NCBI GenBank assembly: GCA_029379385.1
Contig: CM055617.1
Coordinates: 18,042,710-18,106,709, forward strand
DNA length: 64,000 nt
Direction: 5' to 3'
DNA from: Quillaja saponaria
Taxonomy: Eukaryota > Streptophyta > Magnoliopsida > Fabales > Quillajaceae
A program made the translations under genes and the position numbers. Numbering within the stretch: position 1 is the stretch's first letter; the number at the start of each line of letters is the position of its first letter. Below the pieces are notes generated by a model that was given only the letters and a program-made list of their open reading frames with translations, did not search any database and was not told the DNA's origin. Of the stretch, positions 47,290 through 58,070 are shown in pieces.

Positions 47290-49555
47290 TAAACAGTTCA
47301 TGCCAAGCTTTCACAATCACATAAAGTTTTTGGATAAACAACATATTTAGGAAAGAGTTATGCCAGGATTACCATGTATTGAGGGTAAGAAAACTTATTA
47401 AGAAGCAAGTAACTGGTTGCTAATGTAATTCTCATCTTTTAAAGCGCACATTAGCACAGGCTGGTTACATGAAGATAAATTTGACTTTCAAGCTCTCTCT
47501 GTTTCCTTTTGAAGCAATAGATGATACATGATTGGTTTCGTCATCCATATCACTTTCTTCCTTGCATTTTGAAAATCTTTTTAGCATTGAAGAAAATTTT
47601 GAATGATAAAATTACAGTTGAGTGAATGAAAGCCACAAGTTTACTTTTTTTTTTTTTTCCTTTTTTTTTTTAATTTCTTATACAAGTACACAAACTTGAG
47701 TTCACTAACTGGATCCATTTCTGACTGTCATACCGCACAAAATCACAATCATTCCAACAAATAGCTCTACAATAACCTGGCCAAGGCTTGCATTATCAAT
47801 AGTGTATAATAAAAGCAATCAACCTTCCCATAATTCCCAAATTTTTTTTTCAATAAGATCAATAGTGAAAATAAAGGTAAGGCAAATTTAACAAAAATAT
47901 GAAGCATCTAGTCATCTCAAAAAAAACACAAAAAGAACAGAAGACGTCGACAATTTGACCCAAATGATTTCCTCACTTATTCAATTCATCAGAACCAAAT
48001 TATGTGGCAAAAAAGCAAGATTATTCAAAACAGTATAAAGTGAGGTTAGGTAATAAACATATTTATGAAGTTTTAAGTTATCTCGAAAGATCCTTATTCC
48101 TACCAAAGCAACAAAGCTAGCAATTCTTCTATTAGAACTATTGCTTCATCTTGCAATCCAACAACTCCAGAACTTTAATGTAAATCATTTTCAACCTTTT
48201 TCAAATTACTGTGTATGAACAAAAAATGGATCATACATGCACTAGCCAGAAGGTTGATGCATTTGAGATACATTACTTATACCATAATTGTATATGAACT
48301 GTACTTCATATTTTGTCTTCATTATAAATGACTTTTTTAATAAGTTGAAGTATGAACAAATAACATTTTTTTTCTTCAAAGGTTCAAATTAAAAAATTAA
48401 ATTTACTACATAAAGAAATTATCATACACTACCAAAACACAAAAGAAAAAGAGTAAAAAAGCATTTGAAGGATGATGGGCAACAATAAATATCTAAAACT
48501 AAAACTATAACAATTTATTTGTTCATATGAAAGATCTACACTAAATATTCATTATCAAGCCTTAGAAGACTGAATCATTCACTTACAGATACATAAATCT
48601 GTTAAATTAAGGGGTTTACCCAATTTTTCCTTGTAAAGTGACGAAACATTTGATTCTTCAAGAGAATTAGAACGAAACCAAACTTTCCAAAATGTAGGCT
48701 CTGTAAGCATGCTTCTTTAGTAATCTAGATGCAGATGAATTTAGTGAAAATGGATAATGAAAGAAAAAAAATAGTACAAGACCAAACTTGTTGTGTGTTG
48801 GAGATACAAGTCAAATAGGGATTTCTAAGAAGAGAGAAGTTCTACGGTATACAAATAGGGATTCAGTTCGGAATGAATTTTTTATGGTACTGATGCTTTT
48901 ATATCTCATGCTTATCTATTTTAATCTTAATACCTGAGACATACAAGTCAAAACCAGGATTTATAAGAACTAGTTAACAAAACATCCATGAGTTACATCG
49001 AGAATGAACTAAAAACATTGTTAATATAAACAACTTAAGAAAAGTAAGGTATTAAATCTCGCTGAGCACCAAGTTATTTCTTAAATAGAAATTCAGGCTC
49101 TGACAATTCAAATTAAAAAATAAGGCACTCCTCCTCACCTTCCAAATAGATGTAGAAGTTAATGTCTTAACTGATTTTATTAGCAAGAAAGAAGATAATA
49201 TAAATGTAGTGTTGGACAGATAATGCTGAATTCAGCAATTGTTTGCATTAAAATACAGATTTAAGAGAGCTAATTAAAGAAAAATAAAGCTGAAAGTCCA
49301 AATTTACAATGTTGATAAGATACATGCACCCACAGAATGACATTCCATATTTCAGCTATAAGGAAAACATTGAATATAACGAAGTAACCTCCAAATAGAA
49401 GGGAAGATTTACTAATTTTATCTAAAAACCTTGAAATGTTGGAATCAATCATTGCAATAAAATGGAGACCAGATTTCAAAGTTTCACAATGGTGGTTCAT
49501 TTATCTTAAAATCCAACAACAAAACAACGTATTCAATTGGTAGGTATACGTGCTG
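47290..49555. other. no recognisable gene
   Basis: AT-rich sequence with poly-T at 47646-47670. I searched for further phototropin exons on the minus strand and saw none. Confidence 0.4.
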
Positions 49556-49707
49556 TTATGTTAAATAAAATAGAATAAGGAAAAAGATTGCAGGCTTGAT
49601 TGATATCTCAAAGCCTACACCTATAAGCTTTATTTATAGTAATAAAACATAGACTTCCACATCCAAACAATGTGAAACTACACAATACAATAATATTATA
49701 TTCCTAA

Positions 49708-50400
49708 AAAGAGCCACAACCAGATTTGTTGGAAAAATAAAAAGAACACTGCTGAAAAGAGGCACAGCGAGATTTTCTGGTAAAATTAAAAAAATACCGT
49801 TGAAAAGAGACACAACGTGAAAGTTCACGAAGATACTATTAAACCATCAAACCATTTGAACCGTCAAAATCTAAAATAAAAGAGGCTTCAAAAGAAAAGG
49901 GGTTGAGCCATCTTTTAGACGAAATAGATAACTAGGGATAGAGAAAAGTGGGAGTAACTAGGATCGAAAAGAGAAAAAGGATTGCGGGCTTGATTGATAT
50001 CTTAAGACTTACACCCACAAGCTTTATTTATAGTAAATAATAAACATAAAGCATATAATGCACAATACAATAATATTATATTACTAACAATCTCCCTCAA
50101 GATAGAGCATATAATGCTCAATCTTGAACAATTATCAGTCTCAACACTCTCCATTACTTACAAAACCTAAGAAAAATAGGTCAAACTTCAATTCGTTTGA
50201 TGAATGTACTGGTTCCTGTGAATAGTACTCATGTTGGCTGGAAAGAGGTACAACCAGATTTGCAAGAAAAATAAAAAGAACACCGCTGAAAAGAGGCACA
50301 ACAAAATTTTTTAGTAAAATAAAAAGATTGCTGGAAAGAAACACAATGTAAAAGATCACAAATGTATTGTTGAACCGTCAAACCATTTGAGCCATCAAAA
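49708..50400 (-). repeat. ~46-bp minisatellite inside TRIM
   Basis: Units built around gctgaaaagaggcacaac and aaaataaaaagaacac recur about three times at 49708-49860 and again at 50236-50370. They give repetitive VPLFS-VLFIF peptides on the minus strand. I treat these as non-coding because no start or conserved domain supports them. Confidence 0.6.
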
Positions 50401-50554
50401 CCTAAAATAATTAGGCCTGAATGAAGGAAATAACTAGACTTAATGATGGCGGGATGCAAAACCCTTTTTTTTCCTTCTTTTTCTTCATGTGGCGACTTTA
50501 AAAAAGAAAGATAATTAGGGTTTTGAAAGCCAAGATCAAGCTTGGGTTTTAAAC

Positions 50555-50568
50555 CCACTCTAATACCA
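50555..50568 (-). other. TRIM primer-binding site (tRNA-Met)
   Basis: Minus strand TGGTATTAGAGTGG directly abuts the LTR start at 50569. It differs from the TGGTATCAGAGC complement at T for C (position 7) and T for C (position 12). Confidence 0.7.
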
Positions 50569-50669
50569 TGTTAAATAAAAGATTGTGAGCTTGATTAATA
50601 TCTCAAAGCCTACACCCTTGAGTTTTATTCATAGTAAATAATAAAACATAGACTTCTTGAGGGGATGGA

Positions 50670-51400
50670 ATCCTAGTTTGTTTACAAGAAACTAAATTGG
50701 AGAATTTTTCAGATTCACTTTGCAGAAGTCTTTAGGGCAGTCCCATTGTGGATTGGGGTTGCCTAGATGCCCATGGTGCAGCTGGTGTTCTCATTACGTG
50801 GAATAAAAGGGTTGTGATGAAAATCACGGGCAGTGCTAAACAAATTTCTTTTTCTTGCTTGTTTGAAGATGTAGTGGACAATTTTCGTTGGAGTTTCTCT
50901 GGCATCTATGGGCCTAACAACCCTCATCTTACATATGAGTTGTGAAAGGAACTGGAGGTAGTCAAAGTTGAGTTGGATTTTCCTTTGTGTCTTGGTGATT
51001 TAACATGATCCGCTTTCCTGATGAGAGAAAAAATTGCAGCCGCCTATCGGAGATGCTTAGATTCTCAGATTTTACAAATTCTATGTCCATTGTGGATTTA
51101 CTGTTCACGACTGCATTTGCTAATCATCCCCGTCTTGAATCCATTATTCTTACGGCACGGAGGGTTCGGATCATCCCCTTACCGGAGGGCCTTTTACTTA
51201 GTCAAATGGCTGTAACATGTCAATAATTGATAGGTTTATTTTTTCGACCAATTAGGAGGAGCATTTTGTTGGATCTTTGCAAAAATGATTACCTCGCATA
51301 GGGCAGATCACTTTCCCATCATGCTTGAGGTGGGAGGTATGGAAAAGGGAAAAATACAATTTCGCTTTGAGAATATGTGGCTTAAACATTAAGGTTTTGC
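50670..51400 (+). pseudogene. L1 endonuclease
   Basis: Starts with CLQETKLENF near 50675. It continues DWGCLDAHGAAGVLITWNKR and DNFRWSFSGIYGPNN (50748-50945), then after a stop and frame change RFPDERKNCSRLSEMLRFSD (51008 on). ADHFPIMLEVGG near 51305 is the end of the domain. The order and motifs match plant L1 endonucleases. It would nick DNA at the target. Confidence 0.85.
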
Positions 51401-51404
51401 AGAG

Positions 51405-52874
51405 TTGGTCAGAAATTGGTGGAATACTTATATAGTGGACGGAAACCCAAGCTTCATCCTAGCTAAGAAGCTAAGATCTAATAAAATGGAACAAAGAGGT
51501 GTTTGGCTTATTAAATATAAACAACAATGTTTGAAGGACATATTCATGTTGGACTCTTTGGAGGAGGAAAGGTTGTTGTCTGACACGGAGAAGCAACGTA
51601 AAGTGGAGCTGGGTAGTGATTTAGAGAGATTGGCTTTGAGCGAGGAAATTAGTTGGAGACAAAAGTCAAGGGCAATTTGGCTAAATACAATTTTTTCATT
51701 ATGTTGCCAATTCTAGAAGGCGTTGCAATTATATAAGTAATTTCGCGATCAATGACAATCGGTTTGAGAGGGATGATGACATGTGGAAACGATATTTGAC
51801 CACTTCAAGAACCTTTATTCAGAATCTGTTCAATGGCGGTTAAACTAAACCTGTTTCGTATGGAAACACTCTCGTTTTTAAACCTTGGTTGGGAGGTGGT
51901 TAAACTAAACGTTTTGGAAGCTTTGCATTTCATTCATAAGAATGCCCGTTTTGAGAAGAGCCTCAAAGCTTCTTTTATTGCTTTGATTCCAAAGAGAAGT
52001 GTTGTATAAGATATCAAAGAATTTAGACCAATCAGTCCCGTGGGAAGTGTATACAAATTGATTTCCAAAGTTCTCTCTCAAAGGCTGAAGACCATATTAG
52101 AGAAAATTATTTCCAACTCTTAGAATGCTTTTGTTGAGGGAAGAAAGATTTTGGACTCCGCTTTAGTGGCTAATGAATGTGTGGACTCTGGGTTAAGGTC
52201 AGGCAGTGGTTTAATATGTAAACTTGATATGGAAAAGGCTTATTATGATCATGTCAGCTGGGACTTTTTGATGATCAAATGGGCTTTGGGAGAAAATGGC
52301 TAGCTTGGATGCAATTGTGTAACTCTTCTGTCCGGTTCTCTGTTGTAATCAATGGCACACCTATGGGTTTTTTTTGAAAGCACTCGTGTGGTCTTAGACA
52401 AAGGGATCCATTGTCTCATTTCTTATTTATTATAATTATGGAGGCTTTTGTAGTAAATAATGCGAGAAAGCAGTTGAAGGCGTTTCGTTTGCTTTTTGTT
52501 GATGATACGTTGATTTTCTGTGATGCTAATTTGGAGCAGTTATATTATCTGAGATGGGTTCTAATCGCCTTCCAAGTGGTTTCCGATCTCAGAATTAATC
52601 TAGCAAAGAGTTAATTGCTTCTGTGGGTGGTGTAAGGAACATTTTTAATATGGCGGGTGTTTTGGGTTGTAAAGTAGGGTCACTTCCTATGAAGTATTTG
52701 GGTCTTCTGCCGGGCTCTCCTTTGAAGGCAGGTCACATTTGGGTTTCCATTATTGAGAGGACGAAAATAAGGCTGGCTGGTTGGAAACATCTATATCTGT
52801 CAAAAAGGGGCAAGATTACATTACTCAAAAGGACTCTATTTATCTTTATTCGCTATACCAAGTTCTGTGGCTAG
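51405..52874 (+). pseudogene. L1 linker and reverse transcriptase
   Basis: The linker at 51405-51716 reads NPSFILAKKLRSNKMEQRGV and ends EISWRQKSRAIWL, a family signature. The reverse transcriptase starts near 51970 (SFIALIPKRS, then IKEFRPISPVGSVYKLISKV). Motif A reads [13 protein letters not shown] with an extra tyrosine codon. The catalytic box is LLFVDDTLIFC at about 52485. The next block (52623-52874) ends LAGWKHLYLSKRGKITLLKR. Multiple stops and a duplicated ggttaaactaaac string near 51840/51898 break it. Confidence 0.87.
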
Positions 52875-52940
52875 AGGGCTAGAGAATGAATAAACTTTTT
52901 GTGGAATGGGAAGGAAAATGAAACAAAGATGCATTTGTAC

Positions 52941-53450
52941 ATTAATATCAAATTTGAATCATTTACAAGTTCTAAATATATATATATAGATTAAGTTTCT
53001 TACTTCAATTTTATGTTTATAAATTTTATATTCATAATAAGATTTTAATTTTGATATCAATTTATAAGTATTCTATATATTAAATTAATCTTGTTAAATA
53101 CTTATAATTCTATATTTAGCTATGTATCTATGCATTTATGAGTATTTTATATACCTCGAATTGAATTTTATTACCTAGGTAGTACCATTTACACCTTAAA
53201 GACATACATAGCTTATCAAGTACTATATGGTATGTGCAGGACAGATCATTAGGAAAAAAAAAAAATTTTGAGTGGTGTGTGATTGTTATAAGGAGATATC
53301 TTGATTCTTGAAGAGTCTGAAAAATGAAATGAACTTGTGTTAAGAATTGAAGTTTGTGCAAACTCTACATATGACTACTGACAGTTTCACCATTTAAAAT
53401 CAGGGAAAACACCACATACCCAATATGGCACAATAATATTCTAAGGCACT
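52941..53450. other. no recognisable gene
   Basis: Very AT-rich, including short (ta)n at 52978-52988. Nothing else is seen. Confidence 0.45.
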
Positions 53451-53454
53451 AAAT

Positions 53455-53540
53455 TTAACCGTTGAAACTCACATAAAAATACTAATTAAATAAAAGATAC
53501 AGATCAATCACCCGGGATGAAGACAGCAAAAGTTAGCTAT
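53455..53540. repeat. duplicated block F (partner 63748-63830)
   Basis: gttgaaactcacataaaaat and aatcacccgggatgaagaca match 63754 onward (gttgaaacacacag, aatcacccaggatgaaggca). It is the leftmost piece of the duplicated region. Confidence 0.8.
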
Positions 53541-53589
53541 CAAAAGGCTGAGTCTTGGTACAGCCACAACCTGCAACTGGTTCCTGTCA

Positions 53590-54255
53590 ATTGATTTAGT
53601 TTCCATAACTCATCTTTTGTGGCTAACAAAAATTTAAACATTTTACAAAAAATAAAAATGAAAGAAATCAGATTTGTGAAAGAAAAAAAGGGGTGGAAGA
53701 GGGACAGATTACCTTTCAGTTCAAAGTTTGGGCTTAAGACACATAAATGTCTCTAGAAACAGCAACAATTCAACAACCCCTTCCATAATTCATCTTCTGC
53801 GTACATGTTTACAAAATAAAATCAGCAAATCTGACTTTTCAGAGAAAAGAGGTGGGAGATGGCCAGATATTACCTTTCAGTTCAAAATTGGGCTTCACAT
53901 CCATGTAGATATCTATGAAAATCCCCCAATTCCACAATTTCTTATATAATTCGTCTTCTGTGTTTGAGATATAAAAAAGAAAAAAAAAAAAACAAAACAA
54001 AACAAAACAACACAAAAATCAAACTTCTTACAAAATAAAATGAGGAAATCAAATTTTTCAAAAAAGAGATATGAAAAGTAGAGGACTGATGGATTACCTG
54101 AAGGCTTTCGGTTCAAATTGATCTTTGCCTTCTGTGTTTGAGATAAAAAAAAATAAAAATTAAACTTGTTATAAAATAAAATCAGGAAACCAAATTTTTA
54201 AAAAGAGAAATGAAAAGAAGTGGAGTACTGAAGGCTTTCGGTTCAAAAATCACAG
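53590..54255. repeat. degenerate tandem repeat, ~4 units
   Basis: Units of about 120-190 bp near 53600, 53785, 53945 and 54125 share an order of elements: cttctg(t/c)gt, an A-rich run, aaaataaaatcagcaaat, a purine-rich run (agagaaaagaggtggga) and ttacctttcagttcaaa or aggctttcggttcaaa. No coding sense. Confidence 0.75.
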
Positions 54256-54319
54256 ACCGTTACTCCTATGAACATCCTAAACTTGAAAAGCAAAATAAAA
54301 CTCTGTGGAAAATATTTTA

Positions 54320-54900
54320 AAAGAAATTAACATCCAAACTTACAAAAAAGAAAAAATAGAGAAAAATCTATCACATTAGCGCAATTGGATAAGACATTAT
54401 GTAAGAGAATTAGTGGCAAGAATTCAAATAGTACTCATGTCAGATTTACTCCTTTTTCACTTAAACTTTGTACTTCTTAACTCTTGTTATTGCCCATGGT
54501 CACCAAAATTCCAACCACCCCAATTTATTGAGATTTTCTGAACGTGGAATCAACAATAACACAATATAACATATTCCAATAAACAATCTAATACAGAAAA
54601 ATATTCTTTGAAAGAAAAAGTAACATAACAAAATTAAATCTAAAACACAATTTTGAAAAATATTACTGTGGCAATCAGAATTAATATATTAAGAAATAGG
54701 TGAAATCATATAATCCTGTGATTCACTACGGACAATGATTAGCAGCAATTGATATGTACATTCTCCACATCAACTGTCGACAACAAAACTAGAATGTACC
54801 TGCTTCAATTGCAACTCTCCATTCCCACCAAAAACAGATTTAGCTTACACAATTGGTCAGAGTGAACTGGTCAATGGCATAGTAAACCAGATCAACGATC
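54320..54900. repeat. duplicated block A (partner 59530-60100)
   Basis: Long direct match including caattggataagacattat, cccatggtcaccaaaa, catattccaataaacaatc and acattctccacatcaactgt. Both copies carry, on the minus strand, a short open piece ending FGGNG(E/G)LQL(K/R)Q before a GT (54798 and about 60007), possibly one more captured exon edge. Confidence 0.88.
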
Positions 54901-55274
54901 AAACTTACCCAAAAAAAAAAATATTGTGAACACTCCAAATTGCTTGAAATTGACACAAAATCATGCCAAAATATTGGCGTGATCTCATGGTGAAAAAAAA
55001 ATATTGCTTTCATTCAATCTCATCTTGCAACAACTTGATTATTTTGTACTACATGGAAGCTTTGCATTCTAAAGTGATGTGTTCTTTCTAAAAGAAACAT
55101 TTTGAGTACACAGTTGAGAGAACTTTACACTTTTCTAAAAAAGAAAAAAAAAATAGAAAAAGCATCTCAACACGTACAATAATGATAGTATAATAAATCA
55201 CCCAAGAATTGATGCTACAGAAGTTAAGAAGTTGACATACTAAGGTCGTAGCATAATTTGAATATTTTAAGAAC

Positions 55275-55471
55275 GGGTGTGGGGCTGATTACGCTCTACT
55301 ATATTTAGATGTATTCTTCGGAAAAGACAAAAAAAAAAATGGGATCATCAGAGAGTATATGTAAGAGCTGGATGTGTCTTAAAAAAAACAGGTAAAATAG
55401 CGTAAGATTCAGAAATCTCAATTGTAGCGTAAGAAAGGGTGAGGGGCTGATTACACTTGACTATATTTAGC
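55275..55471. repeat. ~37-bp repeat pair, 160 bp apart
   Basis: ggggctgattacgctctact at 55280-55299 and ggggctgattacacttgact at 55443-55462, each followed by atatttag. The second lies just beyond the donor of HAD exon 2, so the repeat belongs to its intron. Confidence 0.8.
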
Positions 55472-55486
55472 GTCAGTGGAGTTTAC

Positions 55487-55647
55487 CTCTGGAACATAGC
55501 TTCTTTGTCTTCTGAAAACTTAATTCCCTGTAGGAAATCATCCCGAAAGAGAATCATAGCAATGTCATCATTACGCTTTGCCGGCAATATTCTCCACAAA
55601 AAAAAAAAAAATTCCTTGTACTTGGGACCACCTACATTGAAACCAAT
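55487..55647 (-). pseudogene. HAD phosphatase (SGPP-like) exon 2
   Basis: After a CAG acceptor (55650-55648) the minus strand reads IGFNVGGPKYKEFF, a run of 14 T, then VENIAGK, and after a one-base insertion NDDIAMILFRDDFLQGIKFS, EDKEAMFQ, then AG|GT. Plant SGPP-type haloacid dehalogenase-like sugar-phosphate phosphatases have this order directly after the first catalytic motif. The T14 tract and the extra G near 55578 both break the frame. Later exons with the other HAD motifs are not found downstream (lower coordinates). Confidence 0.82.
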
Positions 55648-55738
55648 CTGATGACCATTATGTTACTTAACCAAAGTTCATGCAGTTTGCATCGACCCTT
55701 TATTACTATTTTGAAGTAAAAAACTTTATATCTAAAAC

Positions 55739-55865
55739 CATTTCATAGGAAGCCTGGTAGTGGAGTGGATCAAAGTCACGAAGAGTTCCATCAATATCAA
55801 ATAGCACTGCTTTAAGCGGAGCAAGTCAGGAGAGACTTTTTGCCGGTTGCACAAGATAGAGGCGA
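55739..55865 (-). pseudogene. HAD phosphatase (SGPP-like) exon 1
   Basis: Minus strand: KSLS, TGA stop (55828-55826), then LAPLKAVLFDIDGTLRDFDP followed by LHYQASYEM and a GT donor (55738-55737). DIDGT is HAD motif I, with both catalytic aspartates present. The family would place a hydrophobic/polar stretch before LAPL, so the stop lies inside the former coding region. The gap to the next exon is only about 90 bp, a normal short plant intron. In the working enzyme this motif carries the phospho-aspartate that cleaves sugar phosphates. This copy is dead. Confidence 0.85.
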
Positions 55866-56280
55866 TAAGGGACAAGTACAGCCAATCATACAATACATCA
55901 GATCATGAAAGTTTGATCATTAAGCAGCATTTTGCATAATCATATCAGAAACAATGTGGCATATTCACTACTGTTTTGTGCTCAATATACAAAATAGGGT
56001 CAGTTTCTCAAAATAATATTTACTTTTAACATTTTGGGAAAGGTAATCTAACATTATATCGAAGTATAAATGTTTGAACTTCAAATGCTCAGAAGATGAG
56101 GGATGATTGAAAGTCCTAGGCTGCTACAATTCAATTCATACCCACATAAGCCCTAAATTGAGGTTAAGAGGATAAAATGTTTACTTAGTAAATGCAATAA
56201 ACCAAGAAGATTCAAATGTAATATAGCTGAAACAAACAACGGAATTCAAACAACAGAGTACCGCTTAGGTTCACATACAC

Positions 56281-56445
56281 GTTCAAAATGTGATCTCCTG
56301 CTTCAAGGAGTGTAATTTTGACTACATCTTTGATTCCAGGATATAACTTGACCAAGTCCTCTCTTTCACCACTTACATATGGGAGATTTGCTCTCTCTCC
56401 GCATTCAATAACGCTTATTCTAATCTTCTAAGCATCTTCTACTTC
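56281..56445 (-). pseudogene. NDB-like NAD(P)H dehydrogenase exon fragment
   Basis: Minus strand: EVEDA, stop (TAG), KIRISVIECGERANLPYVSG, EREDLVKLYPGIKDVVKITL and LEAGDHILN. Plant external type II NAD(P)H dehydrogenases (NDB, outer face of the mitochondrial inner membrane) have these segments, with a nucleotide-binding GGGPTGVEFAAEL-type stretch between the second and third. That stretch is missing, so an in-frame deletion or exon loss has occurred. The first residues continue the reading of 56667-56775 across an intron. Fourth-quarter exons are not seen. Confidence 0.85.
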
Positions 56446-56666
56446 GTCTTACAACACCCTGAGACGAGAGAAAACAACCAGAACTTACATAACTAGGCTC
56501 CATGGTGATCAAACTACCAAAACAATGGATATTTTCTATTTGTCCTTTTTTCTTTTTCTGAGAGAAAGGGAGAGGGTATAGCAGCAACAATTTTCACTAG
56601 GAAAGTATTTCCACATATATATCAATGCTAAGTAACATAAACCAATGAGATGATAGAGAGGGTTAC

Positions 56667-56775
56667 CTTCAAGAAGTTGCAATTCTCCACCACCAGGATT
56701 GTTGAAAGTGTTCACAGTAGCTCCCACAGCTATTACAAGGTAGTTATAATCGATAAAAATTACTTCTTCTTCATT
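56667..56775 (-). pseudogene. NDB-like exon, copy 1
   Basis: Minus strand: EEEVIFIDYNYLVIAVGATV, then NTFNNP. After a two-base loss the frame becomes VVENCNFLK, followed by the GT donor (56666-56665). It matches the NDB segment that leads into EVEDA, the start of the exon at 56281-56445, so the two were adjacent exons. The frameshift disables it. It is one copy of a duplicated block; the other is 62276-62375. Confidence 0.85.
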
Positions 56776-56858
56776 TAAGTTGTTGGTATTAATAGATTAA
56801 CAGTAAATTACTTCTTCTCCATTTAAGTTGTGGGTATTAATAGATTAACAGTAAATTT
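56763..56858. repeat. 48-bp tandem duplication
   Basis: Units begin cttcttcttcatttaag (56763) and cttcttctccatttaag (56811). The homologous block near 62367-62415 has one unit, so the duplication postdates the segmental duplication. Confidence 0.92.
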
Positions 56859-57099
56859 TCTTATTTTCTGCATCAATCTTGATAATTTGCTTCACTGAAT
56901 TGAAAGTCTACTCTCTCAAATTTTTTTTTTCCTTCTCTTCTTGGTCGTTTCGAATCGGAACATGGATGAGTTTAGTGAATCAAAAAACCCAAAGGAAAGA
57001 CCTGCCAATCAGAGGCAGTGAAGCAAGAATATACTCAGGTTGGAGATTGGCTTTGATTTATTTTTAATTTTTTAAACGTTCCTTTTTCTGAGAGGCACA

Positions 57100-57560
57100 C
57101 TTTTGTAAGAACAATTGGGACATGCCATGGCATGCTACATGTCAGTTTTGACCCTTTCCGATAACTCAGCCTAGATACACGTATTTTTCATCAAGTAACG
57201 TTTGAGGCAATAATTCAAATTATTCATTAATGATTTAATATGATTTAGTCTAGAACCTGCATGCATAGCTCAATTAAAATTTCAATCAAGATCCAAGAGT
57301 GAGAAAAAAATTATTTATGGGGAGCGAATTTATTCCATCATAGAATATACAACCACCATATTTTATAACAGTTACTCTTATAAATGTAAAAGAATTGGAT
57401 TATACTTAACAATCAAAATTAGAATTTCAAAGCAACTTAACACTTCCCAACTACTATATGCCTCCATTTGAAAATAAAAATAGAAAACCTCTTCATGTAA
57501 CAAGTGAAGATATACAAATACTTTAGATAGAGGACAATTAATAATCAAAAAATAATGATA
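57100..57560. repeat. duplicated block C (partner 60440-60860)
   Basis: Direct match including ttttgaccctttccgataac, aattattcattaatgattta and actactatatgcctccattt. No coding content. An open piece at 57610-57675 (minus, KFMRSPGSGSTVTSYTQTT, then GT) lies just beyond it and is not repeated; it may be another exon edge but I cannot name it. Confidence 0.9.
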
Positions 57561-58070
57561 AAGAAACTGGCTTAAACAATGTAACAAGTGAATTAATCAA
57601 ACTCACAAGCAATTCGCATGTTACCTGTAGTTTGAGTATATGAAGTGACTGTTGATCCTGATCCTGGACTCCTCATGAACTTAACTATATCCAAAAACCC
57701 CAAATGGGAAGTTAAGAAGTCACTTTTGATTAGGCAGTTTTCAACCTTTCGCTGTCCAACATGAATTACAACTTTGGACAATTACAATAAGCAAACAAAA
57801 TAACATTTTCAATAAGAAAGGGTCATTTGCCTAGACTAAGTTTGTCAATGTTCATGACAAGTCTTCTTCTGATTAGTAGTCATGTCAATAGACATTTCAG
57901 GTCACTCTTTGATCTCATTAAATGTTTTTTCAGCCAATTTGTAACAGACCTCTGGACATATGAATGATTTCAGTCATTAGACATTGTGAGAATAATTTGA
58001 TTATCATACAGTGAAACTTTATTGCTGAGGAGTGACTACCAAAAGCACCTTTACAATTCAATGTATGGTT

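Larger units (their letters stand above)
49559..50655 (-). mobile_element. TRIM-like tandem LTR array
   Basis: Three copies of a ~135-150 bp LTR (49559-49707, about 49952-50089, and 50569 to about 50652, cut off) are separated by two non-coding internal segments. On the minus strand the LTR starts TGTTAGTAATATAATATT and ends TTTAACA. The right-hand LTR is followed by TGGTATTAGAGTGG, one change from the Met primer site in its first 11 bases. The middle LTR is preceded by the purine tract TTGAGGGAGAT. Short LTRs, a ~480-bp internal region and no protein fit a terminal-repeat retrotransposon in miniature. The left internal segment is a truncated copy of the right one. Confidence 0.7.
50660..52940 (+). 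mobile_element. L1-type LINE, inactive fragment
   Basis: Plant L1 ORF2 in broken frames: endonuclease, linker, reverse transcriptase. The ORF1 region is missing at the 5' side, and the RT tail, zinc knuckle and poly-A end are missing at the 3' side. It cuts off the third LTR of the TRIM array at about 50652. Insertion by target-primed reverse transcription would leave the 3' end intact, so the missing 3' end implies a later deletion. Confidence 0.85.
56560..56880. repeat. duplicated block B (partner 62200-62460)
   Basis: Shared features: aaccaatgagatgatagaga upstream, the NDB exon, then ttcttctccatttaagttgt and ttctgcatcaatc. The order and spacing match. Confidence 0.88.

Noticed and set aside
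49634..50558. Hydrophobic minus-strand frames with repeated VPLFS-VLFIF
   Set aside because: They read through a minisatellite and across TRIM LTR boundaries, with no start context or domain.
53913..54116. Minus-strand frame with poly-Phe
   Set aside because: Caused by A-rich tandem repeats.
57593..57781. 62-codon frame with KFMRSPGSGSTVTSYTQTT before a GT
   Set aside because: A splice-like edge is present but no family is recognisable, and it is not in the repeated copy; kept only as a remark under block C.
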